DNA of 64,000 bases from Paenibacillus contaminans (GTDB taxonomy: Bacteria; Bacillota; Bacilli; Paenibacillales; NBRC-103111), in contig NZ_QMFB01000001.1 of assembly GCF_003285015.1 (NCBI RefSeq), positions 1 through 64,000 on the forward strand, in the 5' to 3' direction. The first letter of the stretch is position 1, and the number at the start of each line of letters is the position of its first letter. The translations under genes and the position numbers were made by a program. Positions 22,201 to 30,027 of the stretch are shown in pieces. Under the pieces are notes generated by a model, which was not told the DNA's origin, did not search any database, and worked only from the letters and a program-made list of their open reading frames with translations.

Positions 22201-23169
22201 ATGGATAAATTTTTAACTTATACAAAAGCATTAGAAGTAACCGAAAAGCCATTAGAGGCTAAGGTTGTTAAGTTGGGGATCGGTATGGACCCATTAGCAA
22301 ACATTTTCCCATACCTTGATGTCGATAGTGATACATACACTCACCTTGTAAAAATCGGTGTAGGTAAAACTGGAACTCGTAAAATTAACGGTGCATTAAA
22401 CTCTAGTGAAGGTGCAAGCCATGAGAAAAGACGTGTTGACCTTCGTATCTACCAAGATAGCCGAAACATTGACCGTAAATTGGTTCAATACTACGGAAAT
22501 CTTTTAGAACAAGGTATGTTCTGGGATCAGTTCGATGACCTCGCTACTTCCTTCCAAATCAATCGTATTAACGATTTGTTCAATGCGTCCATTGCCAATG
22601 GTGAAGAATTTAACGGTTTCTTTGCATTAGCACAAGAAGCAGGAATGGTTCAAAACTTTGACAATACTGCTACAAAGATTACTTCTGACAATATTTACGA
22701 TATTCTGTCTGCTCTTCAGGTAAATACAGACGGAAGCGAAGAAAATGGTGTTTTCTTGATGCGTAGAGATACTCTTTCCGTCGTGCAAAAAGCACTTCGT
22801 GAAAGCAGCCAAGAAATGATTATTGCTACTGACGATTTCGGTAAGCAATACAAAACTTTTAACGGCAGCAAGTTGATTGGTGTAACTGGTTCTACTGTGG
22901 AACTTCCAGACGGATCTAAGCAGCGCATTGATTACATGCCTACATTTACTTTCAATGGTGAAGTAGGAACTCATAGCATTATCTACATGACTATCGGCCG
23001 TAACAATGTTCATGGTTTGAAAGGTTCCAAAGACCCTATTGTTTTACTTCGTAATCTAAACAACATCGATGCAGGTGAACACCCAAAAATTGAATTGGAA
23101 GATATGCGTGGTGTTGTCGACAAGAATGGTTCTTCCATTTCTGTATTCGAAGGTCTTAAACTTAAGTAA
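22201..23169 (+). CDS. Major capsid protein
   Basis: 322 residues from ATG 22201 after AAGGAGG. Size, position after the scaffold, codon quality and alternating strand/helix pattern fit an HK97-fold capsid protein: an extended E-loop-like region near residues 50-75 (GTRKINGALNSSEGASH) and C-terminal strands (SIIYMTIGRNNVHGL). It is followed by a terminator-like hairpin, which may help set high expression of the upstream RNA. The assignment rests mainly on gene order. Confidence 0.85.
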   Translation: MDKFLTYTKALEVTEKPLEAKVVKLGIGMDPLANIFPYLDVDSDTYTHLVKIGVGKTGTRKINGALNSSEGASHEKRRVDLRIYQDSRNIDRKLVQYYGNLLEQGMFWDQFDDLATSFQINRINDLFNASIANGEEFNGFFALAQEAGMVQNFDNTATKITSDNIYDILSALQVNTDGSEENGVFLMRRDTLSVVQKALRESSQEMIIATDDFGKQYKTFNGSKLIGVTGSTVELPDGSKQRIDYMPTFTFNGEVGTHSIIYMTIGRNNVHGLKGSKDPIVLLRNLNNIDAGEHPKIELEDMRGVVDKNGSSISVFEGLKLK

Positions 23170-23171
23170 TA

Positions 23172-23207
23172 GGACAGGGATTTATTTCCCTGTTCTTATT
23201 TTTTTTA
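23172..23207 (+). terminator. Terminator-like hairpin after major capsid gene
   Basis: GGACAGGGA (23172-23180) pairs with TCCCTGTTC (23187-23195), followed by TTATTTTTTTT and then at once the next ribosome-binding site. Confidence 0.85.
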
Positions 23208-23223
23208 GAAAGGAGTGTTGCCC

Positions 23224-23424
23224 ATGTATAAGATTTTAACTCCTAACCGTCAGTATAAAGGTACAATTCGCGGTGTGTCTTTCATCAAAGGTGAAGCCGT
23301 CATTGAAGACAAACAGAGAGCCACATATTTTGAGGAAACTCTAGGTTTTACCGTTGAAGAGATTAATGAGGAAAAGAAATCTGAAAAGAAGGCTACTCGT
23401 TCTCAAAAGCAGGGTGATAAATAA
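23224..23424 (+). CDS. Small head protein, function unknown
   Basis: 66 residues from ATG 23224 after AGAAAGGAG. A short beta domain (YKGTIRGVSFIKGEAVIED) and a basic tail (KKSEKKATRSQKQ). Such small proteins often follow the capsid gene in siphoviruses. The next gene starts on its stop. Exact role unknown. Confidence 0.6.
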   Translation: MYKILTPNRQYKGTIRGVSFIKGEAVIEDKQRATYFEETLGFTVEEINEEKKSEKKATRSQKQGDK

Positions 23425-23789
23425 TGCTGATTACTTTAGAAGAAGCAAACGGTATATTCCAGTACATGCTTGAAGGGAAAGAGTGGGATAGATTTTCAGA
23501 TGGAGACAAACAAAGATCATTAGGAACTGCTAAAAGGCAATTTTCTAACTATCCTTTGCAAGATGGTGCAGACCAAGAAGAAAAGGTCAAACAGGCTTTT
23601 TGCTTGCAAGCACTATATCTCCTTATCGATGAAGATCGGTTGGATTTAGAAAAGGAAAAAAGGAACGGTCTGATATCACAATCTACGGATATAGATAAAA
23701 TCTCTACTTCTTACACAAGAACCTCCCGAATACTGCTTTACCCTGAAGTGTATGAAATGATTTATGAACACCTTGAACTTTGGGTTTAA
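23424..23789 (+). CDS. Head-tail connector (adaptor) protein, putative
   Basis: 121 residues from ATG 23424. Helical protein of the size and position of gp6/gp15-type adaptors: first after the capsid genes, starting with the helix ITLEEANGIFQYMLEGKEWD and containing a hydrophobic helix FCLQALYLLID. These rings bind below the portal. Assigned by order and size; no sequence signature is diagnostic. Confidence 0.65.
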   Translation: MLITLEEANGIFQYMLEGKEWDRFSDGDKQRSLGTAKRQFSNYPLQDGADQEEKVKQAFCLQALYLLIDEDRLDLEKEKRNGLISQSTDIDKISTSYTRTSRILLYPEVYEMIYEHLELWV

Positions 23790-23803
23790 TGGGGGGTGTA
23801 GGT

Positions 23804-24250
23804 ATGAATTCTCGAATTAGAAATAATGTAAATAAACAAATTGATAAGTTTGGAAATGACACTATTCTTATCAGCCAAAACAAAACAAAATGCGATGGCG
23901 CATGGAATATGGATGCATTTGATAAACTTCAAGACTCCATTTATCACAAGAACAATCCCGCTGCTCCTGTCTGTTCAATGGGACATATTATTGCAGAGGC
24001 TACAGCAACGGAAAAAGCCATTATGGACTTCGTTACTGTTGTTTCGGATAAAATCCTGTATACTTTCGGGAATGTAGAGGTTGGAGATATTATCGCTACC
24101 TTCAAGGAGCAGTTAAACATTCGTGAATACGAAATTGTTCAGTTCCAAGGTAAGAGTTATAAAATAGAAGCAGTAAAAGAGGATATCTATGGGAATGTTC
24201 GCCTTCGTTGGATCGTTCACCTGAAACGGGGTGATGCTCATGGCAAGTAA
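23804..24250 (+). CDS. Head-tail connector (stopper/closure) protein, putative
   Basis: 148 residues from ATG 23804 after GGGGGGTG. Beta-rich C-terminal half (GDIIATFKEQLNIREYEIVQ, GKSYKIEAVKEDIYGNVRLR) as in phage head-closure proteins of the gp16/Stopper type. The position between adaptor and tail-completion genes supports the role. Overlaps the next gene by 11 bases. Confidence 0.65.
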   Translation: MNSRIRNNVNKQIDKFGNDTILISQNKTKCDGAWNMDAFDKLQDSIYHKNNPAAPVCSMGHIIAEATATEKAIMDFVTVVSDKILYTFGNVEVGDIIATFKEQLNIREYEIVQFQGKSYKIEAVKEDIYGNVRLRWIVHLKRGDAHGK

Positions 24251-24752
24251 ATTTACCATCACTCATAGACCAGAAATTTTCAAGACAATGAGGAAAAATG
24301 CTCCCCATGCAAAAGAGCAGTTCCTAAAGAGATTAGCAAAGGAAGCAGAACAGGAACTATTTAAGAGAACACCAAAGGACACCGGCCGCTCGGCCAGAGC
24401 CATTATCCACATCATTGAGGATAGCGGCTTTTTTGTTGGTTGGACAGATGAAGAGTTTATTACCCATTTAGCGACTTTAAATTACGGCTCAACTAATAAC
24501 CCGAATGGTTGGATTATAAGTGCAAAGAATGCTCAAACACTTATCTTCCCTGAAAAAGAGGGATACGGACCTTACAACCTGCCTCAAATTGATATAGGCG
24601 GGAAGAAGTTCTACATAGCCAAGAAGGTTCATCATCCGTATCAGAAGGGCTTGAAGTTCATAGAAGGTACGCTTGAGGAGATCCGAAGCCTAATCCATCG
24701 TTTAGCGAAGCAAAGTTATTTTCAATCCTTAAAGGGAGGTGGTCGCAAATGA
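24240..24752 (+). CDS. HK97 gp10-like tail completion/neck protein
   Basis: 170 residues from ATG 24240. N-terminal helical region followed by the family pattern TPKDTGRSARAIIH (a T-P-x-D-T-G-x-x-x turn) and a C-terminal beta region. This matches HK97 gp10-like proteins, which lie between connectors and the tail terminator. Overlaps both neighbours. Confidence 0.8.
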   Translation: MASKFTITHRPEIFKTMRKNAPHAKEQFLKRLAKEAEQELFKRTPKDTGRSARAIIHIIEDSGFFVGWTDEEFITHLATLNYGSTNNPNGWIISAKNAQTLIFPEKEGYGPYNLPQIDIGGKKFYIAKKVHHPYQKGLKFIEGTLEEIRSLIHRLAKQSYFQSLKGGGRK

Positions 24753-25195
24753 TTGATAAAACAAGAATGGTAAATCAATCTCTGTCTCTGCTCCATTCGT
24801 TCCTAGACGGTCATTTTGCCTCCCTAGAAGGCTTTGAGACCGTGAAGGTAAAGAAGTCTTATATAGGTTTTGAAGACCTTCCACTAGGCGACAGGGTGGT
24901 TATCTGCTTAAGTTCTAACACTGATCCTGTTAAGGAAGAAAGCAGGAAGATGGAGACAAAGGATATTCAAACAGTTGAATACGAACTTCGTATTGACTTG
25001 GATGTATTCGCTCATGTTGAAAATGATTTGTTTTTAGAAGATGTTTTCAATCAACTTGTAAATGCATTAACTGTTCAAAATCGTGTTTTATTTCGTCAGG
25101 GGTTTCGAGTTCATGCTATCAGACATAGAAACAAATCAAAACCCGATGCTAACAAAAACGTGAATATCACGGCTGTTTTATTTGCCTATATTTAG
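24749..25195 (+). CDS. Tail terminator protein, putative
   Basis: 148 residues from ATG 24749 after GGGAGGTGG, overlapping the gp10-like stop. Alpha/beta protein with an amphipathic helix and strands (YELRIDLDVFAHVE) and a conserved-type ending NVNITAVLFAYI. Position just before the major tail protein is that of a tail terminator (gpU-like). Confidence 0.7.
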   Translation: MIDKTRMVNQSLSLLHSFLDGHFASLEGFETVKVKKSYIGFEDLPLGDRVVICLSSNTDPVKEESRKMETKDIQTVEYELRIDLDVFAHVENDLFLEDVFNQLVNALTVQNRVLFRQGFRVHAIRHRNKSKPDANKNVNITAVLFAYI

Positions 25196-25215
25196 GCTTG
25201 AAAGGAGGAAAAATA

Positions 25216-25884
25216 ATGATTAATAATCAATCAATCTATTTAAATGGTAAACCCATTACACATATGGTCCCAGACTTTGGAATGACACCAAATTCAAGCG
25301 AAGATGTTCGTAAGAAAATGGGATCTCTTGTTCCTAAAAATGCGCGTGCTATTAACGAGTCCGTGAATGGGGACATTGTTATTGATGAAACGGATATTAA
25401 GGAATTTGACATAATCAGAGGAAAACTAACCTCTGACGGAAAACGTGTTAAGTATGCACAGGAATCTGATATTAAGGTTGTCAACACGGATGAGGAAGGA
25501 GCAATAGTCTATACAGAAGTAGTTCCTGCCGCTGTCCTCAAGGATACTGGTGTTCCCAAGAAGGAAAATGCGGCACAATATCAACAATACGAATTCAATT
25601 TCGTCGGTTGGGGTTATGAGCGCATTTATGGTAAATATGTTCACACTGAAGAAGTTGCAACAATCACAGGTGGCAAAATTACTCTAAAATATCAACTTAC
25701 TGATAAATCGGATGTAATGCTTCTTCGTATTGGAGAGAATATCCTATCCGAAGACTTATTCTCTGTTACCGCAGGATCAACTGGTGGAACTTCCGAAATT
25801 CAAATTTCATCTTTGTTTTCTACGACAGGCAAGAAGGCAAAAGTCGTTTATATTACAAAATTAACAGCAGTGCCAGTAGAGTAA
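25216..25884 (+). CDS. Major tail (tube) protein
   Basis: 222 residues from ATG 25216 after AAAGGAGG. Beta-rich with a C-terminal domain (KITLKYQLTDKSDVMLLRIG ... GKKAKVVYITKL). Located between the tail terminator and the frameshifted chaperone, the fixed place of the tube protein in siphoviruses. Followed by a strong hairpin with a T-run. Confidence 0.82.
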   Translation: MINNQSIYLNGKPITHMVPDFGMTPNSSEDVRKKMGSLVPKNARAINESVNGDIVIDETDIKEFDIIRGKLTSDGKRVKYAQESDIKVVNTDEEGAIVYTEVVPAAVLKDTGVPKKENAAQYQQYEFNFVGWGYERIYGKYVHTEEVATITGGKITLKYQLTDKSDVMLLRIGENILSEDLFSVTAGSTGGTSEIQISSLFSTTGKKAKVVYITKLTAVPVE

Positions 25885-25890
25885 CATTTT

Positions 25891-25927
25891 ACGGAGAGCA
25901 GTCTTACTGTTCTCCGTTTTTCTTTTA
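25891..25927 (+). terminator. Strong terminator-like hairpin after major tail gene
   Basis: ACGGAGAGCAG (25891-25901) pairs with CTGTTCTCCGT (25907-25917) with one mismatch, then TTTTTCTTTT. Late transcription must pass it to reach the tape-measure and lysis genes. Confidence 0.9.
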
Positions 25928-25944
25928 AAAGGAGGTATGTCATT

Positions 25945-26616
25945 ATGACTGAAAATATTGAGGTTCAAAATATTGTTGAAGAAAAAGAGGCTAAATCCAA
26001 GTTCGAGAGAATTTTTGTTGAGGGTGGTAGCCAATTCAAATATAAAGATAATTGGTATCTAATCAAATTGCCTAATCGTCAGATTGAAAGTGAAGTAAAT
26101 AGATATAGAAATGCCCGTGTTCGTTACTGGATGGATCAAGGGCAACCGTCTTATAGCGAAATTGAGTTGTATATCGAAAAAAATAGAGCGAAGTTCCCTT
26201 TTCAATATTTTATTCAAACAAAAAAAATAGAAAAGGACGAGAACGGGAAGGAACAGACTTTGTATGTTTCAGATAAGGTTTCACTTGAAGAAAATGCAGT
26301 TATCGAAAAAATGATTAAGCAGAAAGCAAAGGAAAAAGATATTCTTAAAACTTTGAAATACAATCCAGAAAAACAAGAACTACTTGCATTTCCTAGTAAG
26401 TCCGAACAACTACAGTATCAAGATACTGCAGAGGTATTAGCAGGGATTGATGAAAATGCTCTTTTACTTTCCAAAATCGTGCTACTTGCTGACACAGAAG
26501 AGCCAGTTTGGGCAACCGCAGATGAAGCACAAGACGATAATAAACTGCTTGAAGTTGCTCTTGAAGAATACAATGAATTGCAAAAAGAAACGGATAAAAA
26601 AAAGTCAGAGAACTAA
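25945..26616 (+). CDS. Tail assembly chaperone, gpG-like (frameshift donor)
   Basis: 223 residues from ATG 25945 after AAAGGAGG. Lies between tail tube and tape measure, like lambda gpG. Near its end is the slippery heptamer A AAA AAG (26598-26604) in the correct phase within a run of eight A. A -1 shift there avoids the stop at 26614 and joins the 26634-26837 frame. The C-terminus before the slip is charged (EYNELQKETDKKK). The unshifted protein and the longer fusion together coat the tape-measure protein during assembly. Confidence 0.88.
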   Translation: MTENIEVQNIVEEKEAKSKFERIFVEGGSQFKYKDNWYLIKLPNRQIESEVNRYRNARVRYWMDQGQPSYSEIELYIEKNRAKFPFQYFIQTKKIEKDENGKEQTLYVSDKVSLEENAVIEKMIKQKAKEKDILKTLKYNPEKQELLAFPSKSEQLQYQDTAEVLAGIDENALLLSKIVLLADTEEPVWATADEAQDDNKLLEVALEEYNELQKETDKKKSEN

Positions 26617-26837
26617 TAGATAAACTTCCGTTTTTGAAGAACTATCAACGAATGGCAGAGGATGAGCATAGCAATGTCTTTCGTCACCGTTACGGAATTC
26701 AGGTTCTTAATGACTTACAAGAAGTCTTTTTAATGCATTTAAAAAATGCAATCTATGAAGACGACATGGAGTATCAAAAGGAGCAGGAAGAAAAAGAAAA
26801 TAAAAATCAACACCAAATAAGGTATTCCTTTAAGTAA
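26604..26837 (+). CDS. Tail assembly chaperone extension, gpT-like (-1 frameshift product)
   Basis: This frame has no ribosome-binding site of its own. It is open from the slippery site: after the shift the residues read VRELIDKLPFLKNYQRMAED and continue to 26837, adding 77 residues to the first 220 of gpG for a fusion of about 297. The sequence is helical with an acidic end (EDDMEYQKEQEEKE). Location and phase match the G/GT arrangement of long-tailed phages. Confidence 0.85.
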   Translation, partial: VRELIDKLPFLKNYQRMAEDEHSNVFRHRYGIQVLNDLQEVFLMHLKNAIYEDDMEYQKEQEEKENKNQHQIRYSFK

Positions 26838-26854
26838 GAAAGGAGGTGCATTTC

Positions 26855-29614
26855 ATGGCTAATACTCAGGAGCGATTAGGGATGAGGGCTGAATTGGACG
26901 ATAAACCGTTCCTGCAAGCCCTTGCCCGAATTGAAAAGCAGTTAAATAAACTTAATCAAATGACTAACAAGATGGGAACGGGTTTAGATAAGTCCCTTCA
27001 AAAACCATTGAATTCTATGAAGAAAATGGAAGCAGCGATTTCAAAACTGGAAAAAAGCATTTCAAAGGTGGCAACTGGTAATCAGAAGTTGGGGAACTCC
27101 ATAAATACGATGAATACACACATGAATAGGAATGTAAGCATTGCACAGAGACAAACATCGAACTACACCCGCCAAGCACAGGCTATATCCCGCTTAAATA
27201 CACAATTGACCACATATACCCGTAATTCACAAACAGCGGCTAGAACGGCACAGCAAACCGCCCAGGCAACGGCTTCTGCTACGTCTTCCATAAATAGTGG
27301 TTCTACAAATAATGGTTTATATGTTGCAGGTAGTGCTTTGGATAGTTTAGGCAATCAGATGATTGCTGGTGGTGCAACTGCTGTTTACGGATCAAAAGGG
27401 CTTGCCGACAAGTATGAGTCATTTGCAAAGAACCAATTGAGGATCTATGTGTTGGAAGACGGTATGGGTGAGAAAGAATACCGTGAAATGCAGAATAAAT
27501 CTTTGAAGACAGCCAAGAAATATGGTGTAGATCCTGATTCGTTTTCAAGAGGCATGTACGATGCTATCTCCGTCATGGACTCTTACAAAAATTTTGAACC
27601 CAACATGGAACTTTTGGCTAAGAGTAGTATGGGGTTCTTAGTTGACCCTACGGTTTCTTCTAGTGTCATGTCGACAGGCTTCATAAATTTTAACTTAGAT
27701 AATGATGAAAAAATGAGAAACTTCTACGATTCTATGTATGCAATGGTTAAGACCTCCAAGGCAGAAATGTCTGAACTTGCACCTTATGTTTCGGAAATCG
27801 CGCCTTGGTTTGCAAACGGTGATCCAAACAAGGAACGTGCATACGAAGAAATGTTCACCCTTTACGGAGCAGTATCTAAAACCCATCGTCCAGCACAGTC
27901 GGCCACAATGACCCAAAGATTTATGCAGGACTTTCAGAATTTAACCAAAAACTTAGAATTAAACAAAGCGATTCAATGGCTAAATGAAGAAAGTAACTGG
28001 CAAGGTGAAAAGTTTGATTACCTTGATACTGGATATATGAGAAAACATGGCTCAATTCAAACAGCACTACAGGCTGAAAAAGTTTATAAAGCACTTAAAA
28101 GCATGGAAGGCGATCCAGAGGTTGCAGAACATGTTCAAGCAGGTTCGTTTTTTGGACAATCAAATACAAAAAAATTCTTGGAGACTCTAGGAAATAACAA
28201 CTTTCGTGCCTTAAATGAAAGTATAAATAATATGGCAAATAAAAATGGAATGTTAGACGAAGCATACAATAAAATCAAGGAAACGGACGAAGGTAAATAT
28301 ATGGCTGCTAAAGAACGACTAGATGCTGAACTTATCGAGTTAGGACGTGAGATTACACCTGTGATGGCTGATCTTGTTGAGGCTCTAAATGGAGTTCTTG
28401 GAGCAGTAAATTCATTACCAGACTGGGTAAAGAAACTCATCACTACTATTGTAGTTTGGGGCGGTGCAATGTCCATTATTGGTGGCGGTCTTGCCAAAGC
28501 AGTTGGAATTCCGATGAAAACGATTGGTGGTGTTGGTCGTCTATTTGGCAAAGGTGGGACAGCCGCAGCCAGAGGCGCTGCTACAGCGACAGCAGCAGGT
28601 TCTACTGCAGCAACGGCCGCAGCAAGTTCATCCGGACTTTGGGGAACTCTTGCAGCGACAGGATTAGGTTCTTGGTTCGGAAACATGAGAAACAGAGTTG
28701 CCGGTCATGAAAGCACTCGTTTGAGTTCGGATTTTAACCGTCTTAGCAATCGTGTAGGAAGCACAACAACTCGAATGGGAAGACTTTCCCAAAACCTTGG
28801 AGCGGTTGTTGGGAGATTTCCTGTGCTTGATGGTGCATTAGGGAGACTAACTCAAAACTTTAAAAATTTAAGTCTTACTTCCAAGTTAGTCGGAGGAGCA
28901 ACAGCCGTAGGGACTGGTGTGGGAGCATATGCTACTACAAGCGCAGTAATGAATGCTAACGATGGCTATATACTAAACAAGGTAAATGATTACTTCATGA
29001 AAGTAAGCGACAGTAAGTGGGGTTTTCAACACCTGCTTCCTTGGAATGGAGCAATCAAAGGATTAGACACGACTTTTGAACTCATGGGTTTAGGTGGATT
29101 CGGTATGAACTGGGGTCGTTCGGATATTGGAGCAGAACTCAATGAAAAAAAACTAGATGAGATAAAGAAGAAAGGTTATGAGGTGGACGAAGTAACCGGA
29201 CAACTTATCAAAATTGAAGATAACGATCCGTGGACTGAATCTCCAAACGATAATACACAAAGTCCTTATTACGGAAAAGACCTGTTAGATAGAGATAAAA
29301 AGAAAAAGGATTCGGGGTTTGAATGGCACTACAACACTCCTGATCGTGTGAATTTCGTTGAAATGCCCACTTTGAGAAAAATGATGGACATTACAGGTGG
29401 TCAGTCTGCAAAATCAGCGGCTACTTCTTCTGTGGAACGAAGTAAGCAAACGATCACCAACAATCTTGGTGGAATTACTTTTAACATTCCCCAAACGGAC
29501 AATTTAAATGAAGTAAGAAAAATGATTGAAACAGCAATGACCAAGGTACTTACGGATTTAAGCAAAAACACTGGACGAGGAGGTTCTACTCTAAATTCCA
29601 GTTCAAGAGTTTAA
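26855..29614 (+). CDS. Tape measure protein
   Basis: 919 residues from ATG 26855 after AAAGGAGGTG. Long helical N-terminal region (KLEKSISKVATGNQKLGN), a Ser/Thr/Ala-rich stretch, a TP901-type core (LVDPTVSSSVMSTGF, AEMSELAPYVSEIAPWFANG) and two hydrophobic segments near residues 530-555 and 680-700 (LVGGATAVGTGVGAYATTSA). At about 1.5 angstrom per residue it predicts a tail near 140 nm. Follows the chaperone pair. Confidence 0.92.
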   Translation: MANTQERLGMRAELDDKPFLQALARIEKQLNKLNQMTNKMGTGLDKSLQKPLNSMKKMEAAISKLEKSISKVATGNQKLGNSINTMNTHMNRNVSIAQRQTSNYTRQAQAISRLNTQLTTYTRNSQTAARTAQQTAQATASATSSINSGSTNNGLYVAGSALDSLGNQMIAGGATAVYGSKGLADKYESFAKNQLRIYVLEDGMGEKEYREMQNKSLKTAKKYGVDPDSFSRGMYDAISVMDSYKNFEPNMELLAKSSMGFLVDPTVSSSVMSTGFINFNLDNDEKMRNFYDSMYAMVKTSKAEMSELAPYVSEIAPWFANGDPNKERAYEEMFTLYGAVSKTHRPAQSATMTQRFMQDFQNLTKNLELNKAIQWLNEESNWQGEKFDYLDTGYMRKHGSIQTALQAEKVYKALKSMEGDPEVAEHVQAGSFFGQSNTKKFLETLGNNNFRALNESINNMANKNGMLDEAYNKIKETDEGKYMAAKERLDAELIELGREITPVMADLVEALNGVLGAVNSLPDWVKKLITTIVVWGGAMSIIGGGLAKAVGIPMKTIGGVGRLFGKGGTAAARGAATATAAGSTAATAAASSSGLWGTLAATGLGSWFGNMRNRVAGHESTRLSSDFNRLSNRVGSTTTRMGRLSQNLGAVVGRFPVLDGALGRLTQNFKNLSLTSKLVGGATAVGTGVGAYATTSAVMNANDGYILNKVNDYFMKVSDSKWGFQHLLPWNGAIKGLDTTFELMGLGGFGMNWGRSDIGAELNEKKLDEIKKKGYEVDEVTGQLIKIEDNDPWTESPNDNTQSPYYGKDLLDRDKKKKDSGFEWHYNTPDRVNFVEMPTLRKMMDITGGQSAKSAATSSVERSKQTITNNLGGITFNIPQTDNLNEVRKMIETAMTKVLTDLSKNTGRGGSTLNSSSRV

Positions 29615-29616
29615 TT

Positions 29617-29652
29617 GGGGCAGGATTTCCTGCTCCTTTTGTTTTTTTTTAA
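29617..29652 (+). terminator. Terminator-like hairpin after tape measure gene
   Basis: GGGGCAGGA (29617-29625) pairs with TCCTGCTCC (29628-29636), then TTTTGTTTTTTTTT. The next site AAAGGAG follows directly. Confidence 0.88.
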
Positions 29653-29664
29653 GAAAGGAGTTGA

Positions 29665-30027
29665 ATGAGCATGTTCTTTAATTTCAAGTACCCCGGAGGT
29701 GAATATAGAACAGATGAAGTAGAAGAATACTCACCTACTTACCCAATAAATTCTCAAACACGATTTACCGCAGGGAATAAAACGGACACCGTATTTACAA
29801 CGACAGAAAATCAAGAAGAATTAAAATATGTGATCGATGTGTATGAACCGGAACTGGTTGCAGGTCTAATAAGAGCAGCACAGAAAGGCGATGATATCCA
29901 AGTTTTCAAAAATAGCAGTTTACTTGGAACTTATAGGGTATCGGCTCCAATAGAAATGCCTCACATTCAGGACTCATATGAAAACCATCACCGTCTTACC
30001 ATTCAACTTCAAAAGGTGGTGGTGTAA
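29665..30027 (+). CDS. Distal tail-associated protein, function unknown
   Basis: 120 residues from ATG 29665; ATG 29671 has better spacing to AAAGGAG and is equally possible. Beta-rich (FNFKYPGGEYRTDEVEEY, DDIQVFKNSSLLGTYRV). Lies between the tape measure and the large hub-like protein, where a distal tail protein is expected, but at 120 residues it is shorter than most. The stop overlaps the next start. Confidence 0.55.
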   Translation: MSMFFNFKYPGGEYRTDEVEEYSPTYPINSQTRFTAGNKTDTVFTTTENQEELKYVIDVYEPELVAGLIRAAQKGDDIQVFKNSSLLGTYRVSAPIEMPHIQDSYENHHRLTIQLQKVVV

